A program made the translations under genes and the position numbers. Positions 43,981-52,926 of a DNA stretch of 64,000 nucleotides are shown one piece after another (positions within the stretch are counted from its first letter, which is position 1; every line of letters begins with the position of its first letter). Source of the stretch: Gallionella sp. (lineage in GTDB: Bacteria; Pseudomonadota; Gammaproteobacteria; Burkholderiales; Gallionellaceae); the NCBI GenBank assembly GCA_030645535.1, contig JAUSNM010000076.1:1-64000 (forward strand), given 5' to 3'. The notes beneath the pieces are model-generated. The model saw nothing but the letters and a program-made list of their open reading frames with translations. It made no database searches and was not told the DNA's origin.

Positions 43981-45359
43981 TGGATTATTTGCCGATTTTT
44001 TTAAACGTTAAAAAGCAATTGTGTCTGGTTGTGGGTGGTGGTGAAATCGCCAAACGCAAAGCAGGTGTGCTGCTGGACGCGGGTGCTCACGTGCGTGTAG
44101 TCGCGCCAGAAATTGATCCTGCGCTGGCCAAAATGCCACATGTCGAGTCCATCGTCGCCCGCTTCGAGGCGCATCATCTCGACGGCGTGACGCTGATCAT
44201 CGCGGCGACCAATGACCGCGACGTCAATATTCTGGTCTCCAGGATTGCACGTGAGCGCAACATACCCGTTAACGTGGTGGATGATCCCGAGCTTTGCAGC
44301 TTCATCATGCCGGCCATACTGGATCGTTCACCGCTGATGGTGGCATTTTCCAGCGGCGGTGCGTCGCCTGTGCTCACGCGCATGATGCGCGGCAAGCTGG
44401 AAACGATCATTCCCCAGAATTACAGCCGTCTCGCAGCATTTGCCGAACGCTTCCGCGAACAGGTCAAATTGCGCGTCAGCAGTCCGGCGAAGCGCCGCAT
44501 CTTCTGGGAAAACGCACTGGATGGCGTGGTCGCCGAAAAGGTGCTGACAGGCGATGAGCGCAGCGCTGAAGCGATGTTGCAACAGATGCTTGCGAGTGAG
44601 GACAATATCGTGCGCGGCGAGGTCTATCTGGTTGGCGCAGGTCCCGGGGACCCGGATCTGCTGACTTTCCGCGCCCTGCGCCTGATGCAGAAGGCCGATG
44701 TGGTGGTGTATGACAATCTGGTGTCGAAGCCTATCGTCGAGATGACGCGGCGTGATGCAGAGCGCATCTTTGTCGGAAAAAAACGTGCCGATCATACACT
44801 GCGTCAGGAAGAGATCAATGAACTGCTGGTTCGCCTGGCCAAACAAGGCAAACGCGTGTTGCGTCTGAAGGGCGGCGACCCGTTTATATTCGGGCGCGGT
44901 GGCGAGGAGATCGAAACTCTGGCGGCAGAGGGTATTCCGTTTCAGGTAGTGCCGGGGATTACCGCAGCTTCAGGTGTCGCATCCTATGCCGGTATTCCGC
45001 TGACTCACCGTGATTACGCGCAGTCCTGCATGTTTGTCACCGGACATCTGAAAGACGGTACGATGAATCTTGACTGGGATGCACTGGCCCGGCCGAAGCA
45101 GACTGTCGTTGTATATATGGGCTTGCACGGACTGGACACGCTGTGTAGCGAACTGGTCAAGCATGGTATGCCGGAGTCGACCCCCATCGCCATTGTGCAG
45201 CAGGGCACCACACAGAATCAGCGCGTCGTGACCGGCACGCTGGCGACATTGCCCGGGATCGCGGCAATTGAAAAACTTCAGGCGCCAACGCTGATCATCA
45301 TCGGTGGCGTGGTCAAGCTCCGTGAAAAATTGCAGTGGTTTCATCCGCAACCTTCCTGA
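43980..45359 (+). CDS. cysG: Sirohaem synthase CysG
   Basis: 459 residues in two parts. N-terminal precorrin-2 dehydrogenase/ferrochelatase ([20 protein letters not shown]), then uroporphyrinogen III methyltransferase with [20 protein letters not shown] and [20 protein letters not shown]. It makes sirohaem from uroporphyrinogen III, here feeding DsrAB; DsrN then amidates it. Start codon overlaps the DUF4202 stop by one base. Confidence 0.95.
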   Translation: MDYLPIFLNVKKQLCLVVGGGEIAKRKAGVLLDAGAHVRVVAPEIDPALAKMPHVESIVARFEAHHLDGVTLIIAATNDRDVNILVSRIARERNIPVNVVDDPELCSFIMPAILDRSPLMVAFSSGGASPVLTRMMRGKLETIIPQNYSRLAAFAERFREQVKLRVSSPAKRRIFWENALDGVVAEKVLTGDERSAEAMLQQMLASEDNIVRGEVYLVGAGPGDPDLLTFRALRLMQKADVVVYDNLVSKPIVEMTRRDAERIFVGKKRADHTLRQEEINELLVRLAKQGKRVLRLKGGDPFIFGRGGEEIETLAAEGIPFQVVPGITAASGVASYAGIPLTHRDYAQSCMFVTGHLKDGTMNLDWDALARPKQTVVVYMGLHGLDTLCSELVKHGMPESTPIAIVQQGTTQNQRVVTGTLATLPGIAAIEKLQAPTLIIIGGVVKLREKLQWFHPQPS

Positions 45360-45399
45360 AATGTGACAATGAGCTTCGCCGGGAAAACAGGAGCATCAC

Positions 45400-46884
45400 A
45401 TGAATGACCTGTTGAGTCTGACACGGGCAGCGAGGCTGGTCGGCGTATCCCGCGTTGTATTGCAAAAAAAAATTCAATGTGGAGAAATGGCTTCTTTCGA
45501 TGGCATGGTGAGTACTGATAGTTTGCTCTCATGCTACCCGGACGCGCAGCTCGAAGATACCGTCGAGCTCAAACGTATATCCCAGATCAAGGAACGGGCA
45601 TTTGGCAAGCGGGTGTTTGAACGAGCCATGCCGGATGCAGAAGTGCTGGCTGCTCGCGTCACAGACTTAAGTAAAGAACTGGCGATCAGCCAGTCGCAAC
45701 TGAAAAAACTGAACGTACTTCTGAATAACTTGTGGAAAAGGCTGGACGCATCAGAATGTAACGCTGAGTCTCGCGAGGCAATGGCAAATCTGAAGTTATG
45801 GATAAAACATGAGGTCTCATCAGCAATGGAGCCAGGATTCAGTAATCTTTTGGCCATAAAGGACAACATGCTGCGCGTCATGACGGCTCAGGTGACCCTG
45901 TTGCCAAGTCGCCAGGATTTTTTGCTCGAAGGACAGGACACCCTGTTAGAGGCGGCCATGCGAGCCGGTATTTCGCTCAATTATGGATGCAGCGGCGGCA
46001 ACTGTGGTCTGTGCAAAGCAAGAGTGATCTCGGGGCAAGTCAAGAAAACACGTCATCATGATTTTGTCATTCCCGAGGCACAAAAGAATCAGGGCTGCAT
46101 TCTGTTGTGCAGCAATACGGCCGTCAGTGACATCGTGCTTGAAGCCGAGGTCGCAGGAAGCGTACAGGACATCCCTTTTCAGCAAATAACCGCCAAGGTT
46201 AAAGCAATAGATACGCTCTCTGCCGACACGCTCTTGCTGCATCTGCAAACCCCGCGCACTCAGCGTTTGCGTTTTCTGGCGGGGCAGAGTGCGACCTTGC
46301 GGGTCGGGCAAGCCTTTACAGCCGAACTGCCTATTGCCAGTTGTCCTTGTGATGATCGCAACGTGCTGTTTCATCTGCACCGCCAGACCGGCAACCTGTT
46401 TTCCGATTACGTCTTTGATCGTCTTAAATGCAATGACGCTGTCGAGGTGGAAGGGCCGCAGGGCGAATTCATTCTGCATGAGAAGTCCCCCCGCGCCCTG
46501 TATTTCTTTGCGTTCGATGGCGGTTTTGCGCCGATAAAGAGCCTGATTGAGCATGCCATCTCGCTCAATGCAGAGACGATTCATCTGCACTGGATAGCAT
46601 CAAATCGAGGGAATATTTATCTGCCAAATGTGGTGCGTGCGTGGGCTGATGCGCTGGATAACTTCCACTATGTGGAACATATCGCCGGCATCGATTTGCG
46701 TGCAGTTGTCGGCAAGCGCGAAGAAAAACTGTTGAATCAGCTGGGCCGCATAGTTGACAGTGACGCCGAACTGATTCGGGGCGATGTTTATCTTGCGGGA
46801 CCCGCGTCGGCATTGAATATCGCCGAGCAGTTTTTCCTGGGGCTTGGTTTGCCAAAAACCCGAGTCTCTGTAAATTTGCTTTAA
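45400..46884 (+). CDS. HTH / coiled-coil / [2Fe-2S] ferredoxin / FNR-like reductase fusion
   Basis: 494 residues with an unusual order. Residues 1-45 look like a helix-turn-helix (LTRAARLVGVSRVVLQKKIQ); 75-125 is helical, probably coiled coil. A plant-type ferredoxin follows with Cys197, 202, 205 and 237 (CSGGNCGLCKARV; CILLC). A ferredoxin-NADP reductase-like part runs from about 255. Its FAD motif RxYS is degenerate (LPIAS, 310-314), and the usual CGPPPM near the end reads LAGPAS. It may have lost full reductase activity and act as an Fe-S redox sensor of transcription. Lies 40 bases after cysG. Confidence 0.8.
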   Translation: MNDLLSLTRAARLVGVSRVVLQKKIQCGEMASFDGMVSTDSLLSCYPDAQLEDTVELKRISQIKERAFGKRVFERAMPDAEVLAARVTDLSKELAISQSQLKKLNVLLNNLWKRLDASECNAESREAMANLKLWIKHEVSSAMEPGFSNLLAIKDNMLRVMTAQVTLLPSRQDFLLEGQDTLLEAAMRAGISLNYGCSGGNCGLCKARVISGQVKKTRHHDFVIPEAQKNQGCILLCSNTAVSDIVLEAEVAGSVQDIPFQQITAKVKAIDTLSADTLLLHLQTPRTQRLRFLAGQSATLRVGQAFTAELPIASCPCDDRNVLFHLHRQTGNLFSDYVFDRLKCNDAVEVEGPQGEFILHEKSPRALYFFAFDGGFAPIKSLIEHAISLNAETIHLHWIASNRGNIYLPNVVRAWADALDNFHYVEHIAGIDLRAVVGKREEKLLNQLGRIVDSDAELIRGDVYLAGPASALNIAEQFFLGLGLPKTRVSVNLL

Positions 46885-46905
46885 TAATCAAAAAGGAGAA
46901 AATAA

Positions 46906-47148
46906 GTGGACAAAGCTATCTGTGCTCAGCGTGCACCTTACTCACTGGAACTGGAAGCAGGTGAATACTGGTGGTGTTCCTGCGGAAAATCAAAATCCCA
47001 GCCATTCTGTGATGGCTCTCATAGCGGCAGTCAATTCGCACCTGAAAAGATTACCTTGCTGGAAAAAACCAGGGTCAGGCTATGTGGCTGTAAAGCAACA
47101 GCGAAAAAGCCGTTTTGCGATGGCGCACACAAGCATTTGACGGACTAG
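46906..47148 (+). CDS. CDGSH iron-sulfur protein (two motifs)
   Basis: 80 residues with two CDGSH-type [2Fe-2S] sites: CSCGKSKSQPFCDGSH and CGCKATAKKPFCDGAH. MitoNEET-type relatives transfer clusters or electrons. Start is GTG at 46906 after AAAAGGAG. It is 21 bases after the fusion gene and probably in the same transcript. No membrane anchor. Confidence 0.9.
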   Translation: MDKAICAQRAPYSLELEAGEYWWCSCGKSKSQPFCDGSHSGSQFAPEKITLLEKTRVRLCGCKATAKKPFCDGAHKHLTD

Positions 47149-47242
47149 AACACGCAGCTGGCGGAATTACGCCGCATCGAAGTCATCCGGCTGACACCGG
47201 TATTGAAGAATTATCCGTAGTTCAACGCAACAGAGGGGGAGC

Positions 47243-48142
47243 ATGATGAAATTCAAATACATGGTATTAAGCGCATTTCTGATGTTGGTATCGACGGGTG
47301 CGCAGGCGGCAGATGCGTTACTTAAACCTTTTGTGTTGGCCTCGAAGAGTGCCGGAACGGTAGCTGAGAAATCCGCGCAGGTTAAAACAGCTTTGCTAGG
47401 CGGCGGATTTACGGTGGTTGGAGAGTATGCGCCTTATGCAGGCGCCGACATCATCATCGTCACCAACGATGAGTTGAAGAAAAACGCCGCAGCCTCGGAA
47501 AGCGGCGGATATGGTGCGGTGCAGCGTGTTTCAATCACCGAAGCCGGCAAAGAGGTGCAGGTCAGCTATACCAATCCGGTATATATGGCGAATGTTTATC
47601 GGATGAACGGCGATTTGAGCAATGTGGCAGCCCATCTTTCGAGCGCATTGGGCAAGGTGGAAGAGTTCGGCTCTGCGAAGGGCATGACCGCTAAGCAGGC
47701 GCGTAAATACCATTACATGATGGGTATGGAGTATTTTGATGAGCCCAGCGCGCTGGCCGAATATGGCAGCTATGAAGAGGCGGCGCAAGCGGTGGATGCG
47801 AAGTTGGCAAACAACAAGAACGGCGTGTCCAAAGTCTATCGCGTCGATGTTCCGGGTAAGAAGGAGTCTGTATTCGGCGTGGCAATGAAAGGCAGCGGCG
47901 AAAACAAATACATGGACGACAAGTTCATCATGGACGAGATTGATTCTCAGGCCTTAAAATCAACCGCGCACCTCCCCTACGAAGTACTGGTGTCGGGCAA
48001 CAAGGTCTATGCGTTGTATGCCCGTTTCCGTATTGCGATCAACTTCCCCGACCTGAGCATGATGGGCAGCCACAGCTTCATGAGCATCATGAAGTCGCCG
48101 GAAACGATTCGCCTTGCGTTGCAGAAAACCGTTCAAAAATAG
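47243..48142 (+). CDS. Secreted hypothetical protein (299 aa)
   Basis: A clear signal peptide (KYMVLSAFLMLVSTGAQAAD) and a soluble periplasmic domain of about 275 residues. Its start (VAEKSAQVKTALLGGGFTVV) recalls DUF302, but the rest is longer and I cannot assign a family. Met-rich tail (PDLSMMGSHSFMSIM). First of a set of small genes between the CDGSH gene and DUF971. GGGGGAG precedes ATG 47243. Confidence 0.75.
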   Translation: MMKFKYMVLSAFLMLVSTGAQAADALLKPFVLASKSAGTVAEKSAQVKTALLGGGFTVVGEYAPYAGADIIIVTNDELKKNAAASESGGYGAVQRVSITEAGKEVQVSYTNPVYMANVYRMNGDLSNVAAHLSSALGKVEEFGSAKGMTAKQARKYHYMMGMEYFDEPSALAEYGSYEEAAQAVDAKLANNKNGVSKVYRVDVPGKKESVFGVAMKGSGENKYMDDKFIMDEIDSQALKSTAHLPYEVLVSGNKVYALYARFRIAINFPDLSMMGSHSFMSIMKSPETIRLALQKTVQK

Positions 48143-48169
48143 TCATAACAGGTCAGAGGGAGAAGCTTA

Positions 48170-48742
48170 ATGCGAGCACAATTAGTCGAATCAGTGAAAG
48201 CAGGTAATGTCGCCGAAGTCGCGCGGATATTGCAGGCTGGCGCGGATGTTAATTCTCGCGACGAGGCGGGCGCAACGCTGTTGATGCTGGCGTCCTACGC
48301 GGGTAATTTGGCCATGGTTGAGGCGCTCGTCGAGGCCGGTGCGGATGTCAATGCACAAGACGCGCGCGGCTGGTCGCCGATCAGCCGTGCGGTTTACAAC
48401 GCCGAACACAATCGCGGATTTGCCGACGTCGTGCAAGTGCTGATCAACGCCGGGGCGAACATCGAGGCGGCTATCACCTATGGCGTCCGTCCGCTGATGC
48501 TGGCGGCAGGTTATGGTGAAACAGCGGTAGTCGAAGTGTTGTTGCAGGCGAAGGCCGATGTGCGCGCACAGAATGAGGGCGGTTACACCGCGTTGATGAT
48601 GGTGAAGCAGAAACATTATGTGGATGTCGTCAACCTGTTGCATGAAGCCGAGCAGTTGGCCGGGGTCGGGGAAGGCAGTTGTACAAGTAAAAATGCCCCG
48701 GGTTCCAATGTCATCACTTTTTTGAAACGTCCCGGCGCGTAA
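48170..48742 (+). CDS. Ankyrin-repeat protein
   Basis: 190 residues with about four ankyrin repeats (AGADVNSRDEAGATLLMLAS; VDVVNLLHEA). A protein-protein binding platform, cytoplasmic. Partner unknown; the neighbours suggest envelope or redox proteins. GAGGGAGAAG precedes ATG 48170. Confidence 0.88.
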   Translation: MRAQLVESVKAGNVAEVARILQAGADVNSRDEAGATLLMLASYAGNLAMVEALVEAGADVNAQDARGWSPISRAVYNAEHNRGFADVVQVLINAGANIEAAITYGVRPLMLAAGYGETAVVEVLLQAKADVRAQNEGGYTALMMVKQKHYVDVVNLLHEAEQLAGVGEGSCTSKNAPGSNVITFLKRPGA

Positions 48743-48771
48743 TGCGTCTTTTCACAGGAATTTAATCAGCC

Positions 48772-48999
48772 ATGCCCTACTTTATATATCGCATCACCGA
48801 GCAGCCTATCCGGCTGCTGAAAAATCTGGAGCAGCACGAAACCTATCGTGATGCGGCGGCGAGAGTCAAGCTGTTGCGCGCCGAGCTTCCTGAAAATTCG
48901 GCGGCCGTGATCAAGATGATGCATGCCGAATCTGAACTTCATGCAGAAGATTTGTTAAACGAGGTACGTGTGGCGGCACCACAGCCGGGCGACGACTAG
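48772..48999 (+). CDS. Small hypothetical protein (75 aa)
   Basis: MPYFIYRITEQPIRLLKNLE begins a mostly helical, charged protein. No family recognised. It lies 29 bases after the ankyrin gene and five bases before the Cys-rich gene, so it is almost certainly translated with the latter. Confidence 0.7.
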   Translation: MPYFIYRITEQPIRLLKNLEQHETYRDAAARVKLLRAELPENSAAVIKMMHAESELHAEDLLNEVRVAAPQPGDD

Positions 49000-49004
49000 C
49001 CGGT

Positions 49005-49433
49005 ATGGATGAGTCTGTCTTTCGGCAGATGCTGACCGGGTTGAACGGGCTTCCCTGTCCGTTTGCAAAAACCATATTGACGGGTTGTGCGGGTTGTTCA
49101 AAGGCGGAAAAGCGCAACATTGCCGAACGTGAAGTGGTTGATTGTACGAGTGACCAGGCACATGAACGTTGTATCGCGTTCCGTGACTTGTTGCGGCACA
49201 ATTTTACTTTTGCACTGGGTAAGTTACATATTGACGGGCCGCTGCCGCATGCACAAGAAATGCGTATGCAATGCGGTGGACTGACAGGATTGCAGTTTGT
49301 GCTGGATGACAATGAGGAATGTATCGATATAGACTGCCTGCTGATAATGGCGCAACAGAAGTTCGGGGAATTGGCGGATTTTCCTTATTCAAAAATCGTC
49401 CAGTTGGCAAATATCCATTACAAGGGAAGATAA
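49005..49433 (+). CDS. Cysteine-rich hypothetical protein (142 aa)
   Basis: Eight cysteines, five of them in the N-terminal 56 residues: Cys18 (LPCPF), Cys28 and Cys31 (GCAGC), Cys47, Cys56. The pattern suggests a bound Fe-S cluster or zinc. No TM or signal. Family not recognised. It starts five bases after the small ORF. A redox or cluster role is inference. Confidence 0.72.
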   Translation: MDESVFRQMLTGLNGLPCPFAKTILTGCAGCSKAEKRNIAEREVVDCTSDQAHERCIAFRDLLRHNFTFALGKLHIDGPLPHAQEMRMQCGGLTGLQFVLDDNEECIDIDCLLIMAQQKFGELADFPYSKIVQLANIHYKGR

Positions 49434-49474
49434 ACAAATAACAGCAGCGCAACGGCTGCAGAGGAAACAGAGCG

Positions 49475-49837
49475 ATGTCAGAACAAGCTACGGAAATAAA
49501 ATTGCATCAACAATCCCGCATGTTGGAAATCACCTTCAGCGACGATGAGTGTTTTCAACTGCCCTACGAGTTTTTGCGGGTGTATTCGCCGTCGGCCGAT
49601 GTCAGCGGGCATGGCCCGGGGCAGGAGGTGTTGCAAGTTGGAAAAAAGAATGTCGGAGTGAGCGGGGTCGTACCGGTCGGCAGTTATGCCATGCAAATCA
49701 ATTTTGATGACGGGCACGAAACGGGGCTATACACTTGGGAATATCTTTACAAGTTAGGCAAAAAACAGGCCTTGTTGTGGCAGGATTATCTTGATCGACT
49801 GGAGGTTGCCGGTGGCAGCCGTGAGTCGCTTCATTGA
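49475..49837 (+). CDS. DUF971 (gamma-butyrobetaine hydroxylase-like N-terminal) protein
   Basis: 120 residues. LPYEFLRVYSPSADVSGHGP, then KNVGVSGVVPVGSYAMQINF and YTWEYLYKLG are the DUF971 hallmarks; the conserved cysteine-free version occurs near mrp and Fe-S assembly genes. Function is thought to relate to Fe-S assembly. It lies 77 bases before mrp, but an AT-rich promoter-like stretch lies between them. Confidence 0.88.
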   Translation: MSEQATEIKLHQQSRMLEITFSDDECFQLPYEFLRVYSPSADVSGHGPGQEVLQVGKKNVGVSGVVPVGSYAMQINFDDGHETGLYTWEYLYKLGKKQALLWQDYLDRLEVAGGSRESLH

Positions 49838-49914
49838 CAGAAAATACCCGACAAATTAAGTCGGCATAATTTATAATCTTAATATAATTTTTATATCTAA
49901 ATCCGGGAGCCAGT

Positions 49915-51006
49915 ATGAGTTTTAATGAAACTGATGTGCAAAACGCATTGAAGAATTTGATCGACCCAAATACCAGAAAAGATTTTGTCAGCGGCAAATC
50001 CGTGAAAAACATTGTGGTCGCAGGATCTGATGTATCCTTGGATATTCTGCTCGGTTATCCGGCCATGAGTGTGTGGGGAGAGATCAAGGCGATGGTCGAA
50101 GCGCATCTTAAATCCGCTTTGCCGGGTATCGGGCGGGTCAATGCCAGCGTGTCGAGCAAGGTCGTGCCGCATGCGGTGCAGCGCGGCGTGAAACTGGTCG
50201 ACGGTGTGAAGAACATCATCGCAGTGGCCAGCGGCAAGGGCGGTGTGGGCAAGAGTACGACTGCGGTGAATCTGGCGCTGGCATTGGCTGCCGAAGGTGC
50301 GCGCGTAGGGGTGCTGGATGCCGATATCTATGGCCCCTCTCAACCTACCATGCTGGGTATCACCGGACAGCCGGAATCGGCTGATGGTAAGAACCTGCTA
50401 CCTATGATGAGCCACGGTCTGCAGGCGATGTCTATTGGTTTTCTGATTGATGCCGATACGCCGATGATCTGGCGCGGCCCGATGGTGACGCAGGCGCTGG
50501 ATCAGTTATTGCATCAGACCAAGTGGGATAACCTTGACTATCTGGTGGTGGACCTGCCGCCCGGCACCGGCGACATCCAGTTATCGCTGGCGCAGAACGT
50601 CCCGGTGACCGGGGCTGTGATCGTGACCACACCTCAGGACATCGCGCTGCTGGACGCGCGCAAGGGACTGAAGATGTTCGAAAAAGTCGGCATCAAGATC
50701 GTCGGTATCGTGGAAAATATGAGCACGCATATCTGCACCCAGTGTGGACATGAAGAGCATATCTTCGGCGCGGGCGGAGGGGAGAAGATGTGTGCTGACT
50801 ACAATACAGAGTTTCTTGGCGGATTGCCGCTGGATATTCGCATCCGCGAACAGGCCGACTCAGGTACCCCGACCGTGGTGGCTGACCCGGACGGCAGCAT
50901 CGCCCGGGTCTACAAGCAGATTGCGCGGCGCATCGCGGTCAAGGTGGCGGACATGGCGCAGGATCACAGCGCGGTGTTTCCGAAGATCGTCGTTCAAAGC
51001 ACATAA
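49915..51006 (+). CDS. mrp: Mrp/ApbC iron-sulfur carrier ATPase
   Basis: 363 residues: an N-terminal MIP18-like domain (about 1-90), then a ParA-type P-loop (ASGKGGVGKSTTAVNLALAL), DADIYGPSQPTMLGI, and the cluster-binding CxxC in HICTQCGHEE. Known to pass [4Fe-4S] clusters to targets. It could serve the many Fe-S proteins in this window, including MoaA just downstream. Upstream 49838-49914 is AT-rich and likely its promoter. Confidence 0.94.
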   Translation: MSFNETDVQNALKNLIDPNTRKDFVSGKSVKNIVVAGSDVSLDILLGYPAMSVWGEIKAMVEAHLKSALPGIGRVNASVSSKVVPHAVQRGVKLVDGVKNIIAVASGKGGVGKSTTAVNLALALAAEGARVGVLDADIYGPSQPTMLGITGQPESADGKNLLPMMSHGLQAMSIGFLIDADTPMIWRGPMVTQALDQLLHQTKWDNLDYLVVDLPPGTGDIQLSLAQNVPVTGAVIVTTPQDIALLDARKGLKMFEKVGIKIVGIVENMSTHICTQCGHEEHIFGAGGGEKMCADYNTEFLGGLPLDIRIREQADSGTPTVVADPDGSIARVYKQIARRIAVKVADMAQDHSAVFPKIVVQST

Positions 51007-51012
51007 TCCACA

Positions 51013-51076
51013 GGTTCGGGGAAGACGTTTCGAGCGACGCAGCAAATGCTGGCTCAGCGACGGCTTCCCCGTAACC
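51013..51076 (+). ncRNA. Structured leader upstream of moaA
   Basis: GGTT (51013-51016) and GGGGAAG (51018-51024) pair with CTTCCCC (51064-51070) and AACC (51073-51076). Inside, GAGC (51032-51035) pairs with GCTC (51052-51055), and CAGC-AAAT-GCTG (51040-51051) forms a hairpin. No T run follows. Its position 15 bases before moaA suggests a cis-regulatory RNA, perhaps a Moco-related element; I do not see the consensus of the known Moco RNA. Confidence 0.45.
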
Positions 51077-51091
51077 AAATTCGTTACCTAA

Positions 51092-52219
51092 ATGTACGAC
51101 GCCAAAATCATACCGATCAAATTGATCGACGCTCGCGCGACTCCACGGGAATCTGGTGAGTCCGCCTTAATTCATCGCCTGTCGAATTTCACAGGCGTTT
51201 TGCACGATGCGCTGCAACGTCCCATGCTTGACCTGCGGATTTCGGTCACAGATCGTTGCAATCTGCGTTGTACTTATTGCATGCCGCGCGAAATATTCGA
51301 CAAAAATCACGTTTTCCTGCCACGACCTGAGTTGCTCAGCCTTGAAGAAATCGCCCGCGCGGCTCAAATCTTCACAAGTCTTGGCGTACGCAAGATCCGC
51401 CTGACCGGCGGGGAACCGTTGCTGCGTCGCGGCATCGAGAAACTGGTCGAAAAGTTGTCCGCCCTGCGCACGCTGAACGGCGAGCCGGTCGAGATCGCGA
51501 TGACCACCAATGGCGTATTGCTGGCAGCCAAGGCACAGGCGCTAAAAGATGCCGGTTTGTCGCGCATCACCGTCAGTCTGGATGGGCTTGATCAGGCGAT
51601 CTTCGCGCGCATGAGCGACTCGAACGCAGAAGTCAAATCGGTGTTGGCAGGAATAGCTGCTGCACAACGGGCAGGACTGTCGCCGATCAAGGTCAATATG
51701 GTCGTGAAACGCGGCGTGAACGATGGCGAAATCATGCCGATGGCGGAGTACTTTCGCAACACGGGCGTCATTCTGCGCTTTGTCGAATACATGGATGTCG
51801 GTAGCAGCAACGGCTGGGTCATGGATGAAGTCGTGCCCGCCAGGGAGGTGATTGATCTGATCTCCACGCGCTATCCATTGCATCCAATCGATGCCAACTG
51901 CACGGGAGAAGTGGCCAGTCGCTGGGTATATGCGGATGGCGCCGGCGAGATAGGCCAGATTGCATCGGTCACGCAAGTCTTTTGCCATGAATGCACGCGC
52001 ATCCGGCTGTCCACCGACGGCAAACTTTACACCTGCCTGTTTGCCGAGCAGTCAGGTACTGACCTTCGCGCCTTGTTGCGGCAAGACAGCAGCGATGAAA
52101 CTATAAGCGATGCCATTATCAACAGCTGGCAAAATCGCACCGACCGGTATTCTGAAATCCGCCACGAAGTCCCGGCATTTCCACGCAACAAAATTGAAAT
52201 GTCCTATATCGGCGGATAA
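51092..52219 (+). CDS. moaA: GTP 3',8-cyclase MoaA (molybdenum cofactor)
   Basis: 375 residues. Radical SAM motif [19 protein letters not shown], second cluster ligands in [18 protein letters not shown], and the C-terminal GG. It forms the first Moco intermediate from GTP and supplies SoeA and other molybdoenzymes. The extra 40 N-terminal residues match the longer betaproteobacterial MoaA start. No other moa genes are near. Confidence 0.94.
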   Translation: MYDAKIIPIKLIDARATPRESGESALIHRLSNFTGVLHDALQRPMLDLRISVTDRCNLRCTYCMPREIFDKNHVFLPRPELLSLEEIARAAQIFTSLGVRKIRLTGGEPLLRRGIEKLVEKLSALRTLNGEPVEIAMTTNGVLLAAKAQALKDAGLSRITVSLDGLDQAIFARMSDSNAEVKSVLAGIAAAQRAGLSPIKVNMVVKRGVNDGEIMPMAEYFRNTGVILRFVEYMDVGSSNGWVMDEVVPAREVIDLISTRYPLHPIDANCTGEVASRWVYADGAGEIGQIASVTQVFCHECTRIRLSTDGKLYTCLFAEQSGTDLRALLRQDSSDETISDAIINSWQNRTDRYSEIRHEVPAFPRNKIEMSYIGG

Positions 52220-52407
52220 GCGCCGCTGTTGCTCTTTCGGGCGTGTTGCAAACCATTGTGGTGGGTGTGGACTTACCCTTAAGTGTATTGTTTCCTCCGT
52301 TTTAATAACCCTGTTTGCGTACCCATCATATTCGTTGTGAGTAGATGAATGTAAGCGTAGGATGCTGCGTTAATTAGTAAACGATAATATTCTCAGGGGG
52401 CGTCAAG
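52220..52407 (+). promoter_or_regulatory. Promoter region of the bc1 operon
   Basis: 188 bases without a gene. TACCCTTAAGTGTA lies at 52274-52287; its right half AAGTGTA is shared with the soeA upstream region. CAGGGGGCG precedes the Rieske gene. Confidence 0.4.
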
Positions 52408-52917
52408 ATGGAGAAAGAAAATCCGAGCGTTGGCAATCGTCGCAACTTTTTAATCAAGCTGACTTCAGTCGTGGGGGGCGCTGGTGTGGCGGCAACCTGT
52501 GTTCCTTTTGTAGCCAGCATGAATCCGAGTTCAGACGTGCTGGCAAAAGCCGAAACTGACGTGGATCTGTCCGGCATCCCTCCTGGCGGAATGCATACGG
52601 TCGCCTGGCAGGGCAAGCCGGTGTTTGTGCTGCACCGCACGCCGGAACAGATCAAGGCGTCGGCTGAGTCCAATGGCGGTATCGATCCTGAGCCGGACAG
52701 CAAACGTGTGATCAATCCCGAGTGGCTGGTGGTGGTCGGCGTCTGCACGCACATGGGTTGTGTACCGAACAAGGAAGGCCCGGGTTGGGAATGCCATTGT
52801 CATGGCAGCCAGTATGATGATAGCGGTCGTGTTGTTCGCGGCCCTGCACCAAAAAACCTCGAGGTGCCGCCATACCGTTTTGCGGCGGACAACAAGATTA
52901 TCATCGGCAAAGCCTAG
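52408..52917 (+). CDS. petA: Rieske iron-sulfur protein of cytochrome bc1
   Basis: 169 residues. A Tat-type anchor (RRNFLIKLTSVVGGAGVAAT) and the cluster motifs CTHMGC and CHCHGSQYD. It moves electrons from quinol to cytochrome c1. AGATGG context and AGGGGGC upstream. First of petABC. Confidence 0.95.
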   Translation: MEKENPSVGNRRNFLIKLTSVVGGAGVAATCVPFVASMNPSSDVLAKAETDVDLSGIPPGGMHTVAWQGKPVFVLHRTPEQIKASAESNGGIDPEPDSKRVINPEWLVVVGVCTHMGCVPNKEGPGWECHCHGSQYDDSGRVVRGPAPKNLEVPPYRFAADNKIIIGKA

Positions 52918-52926
52918 GAGATCACC

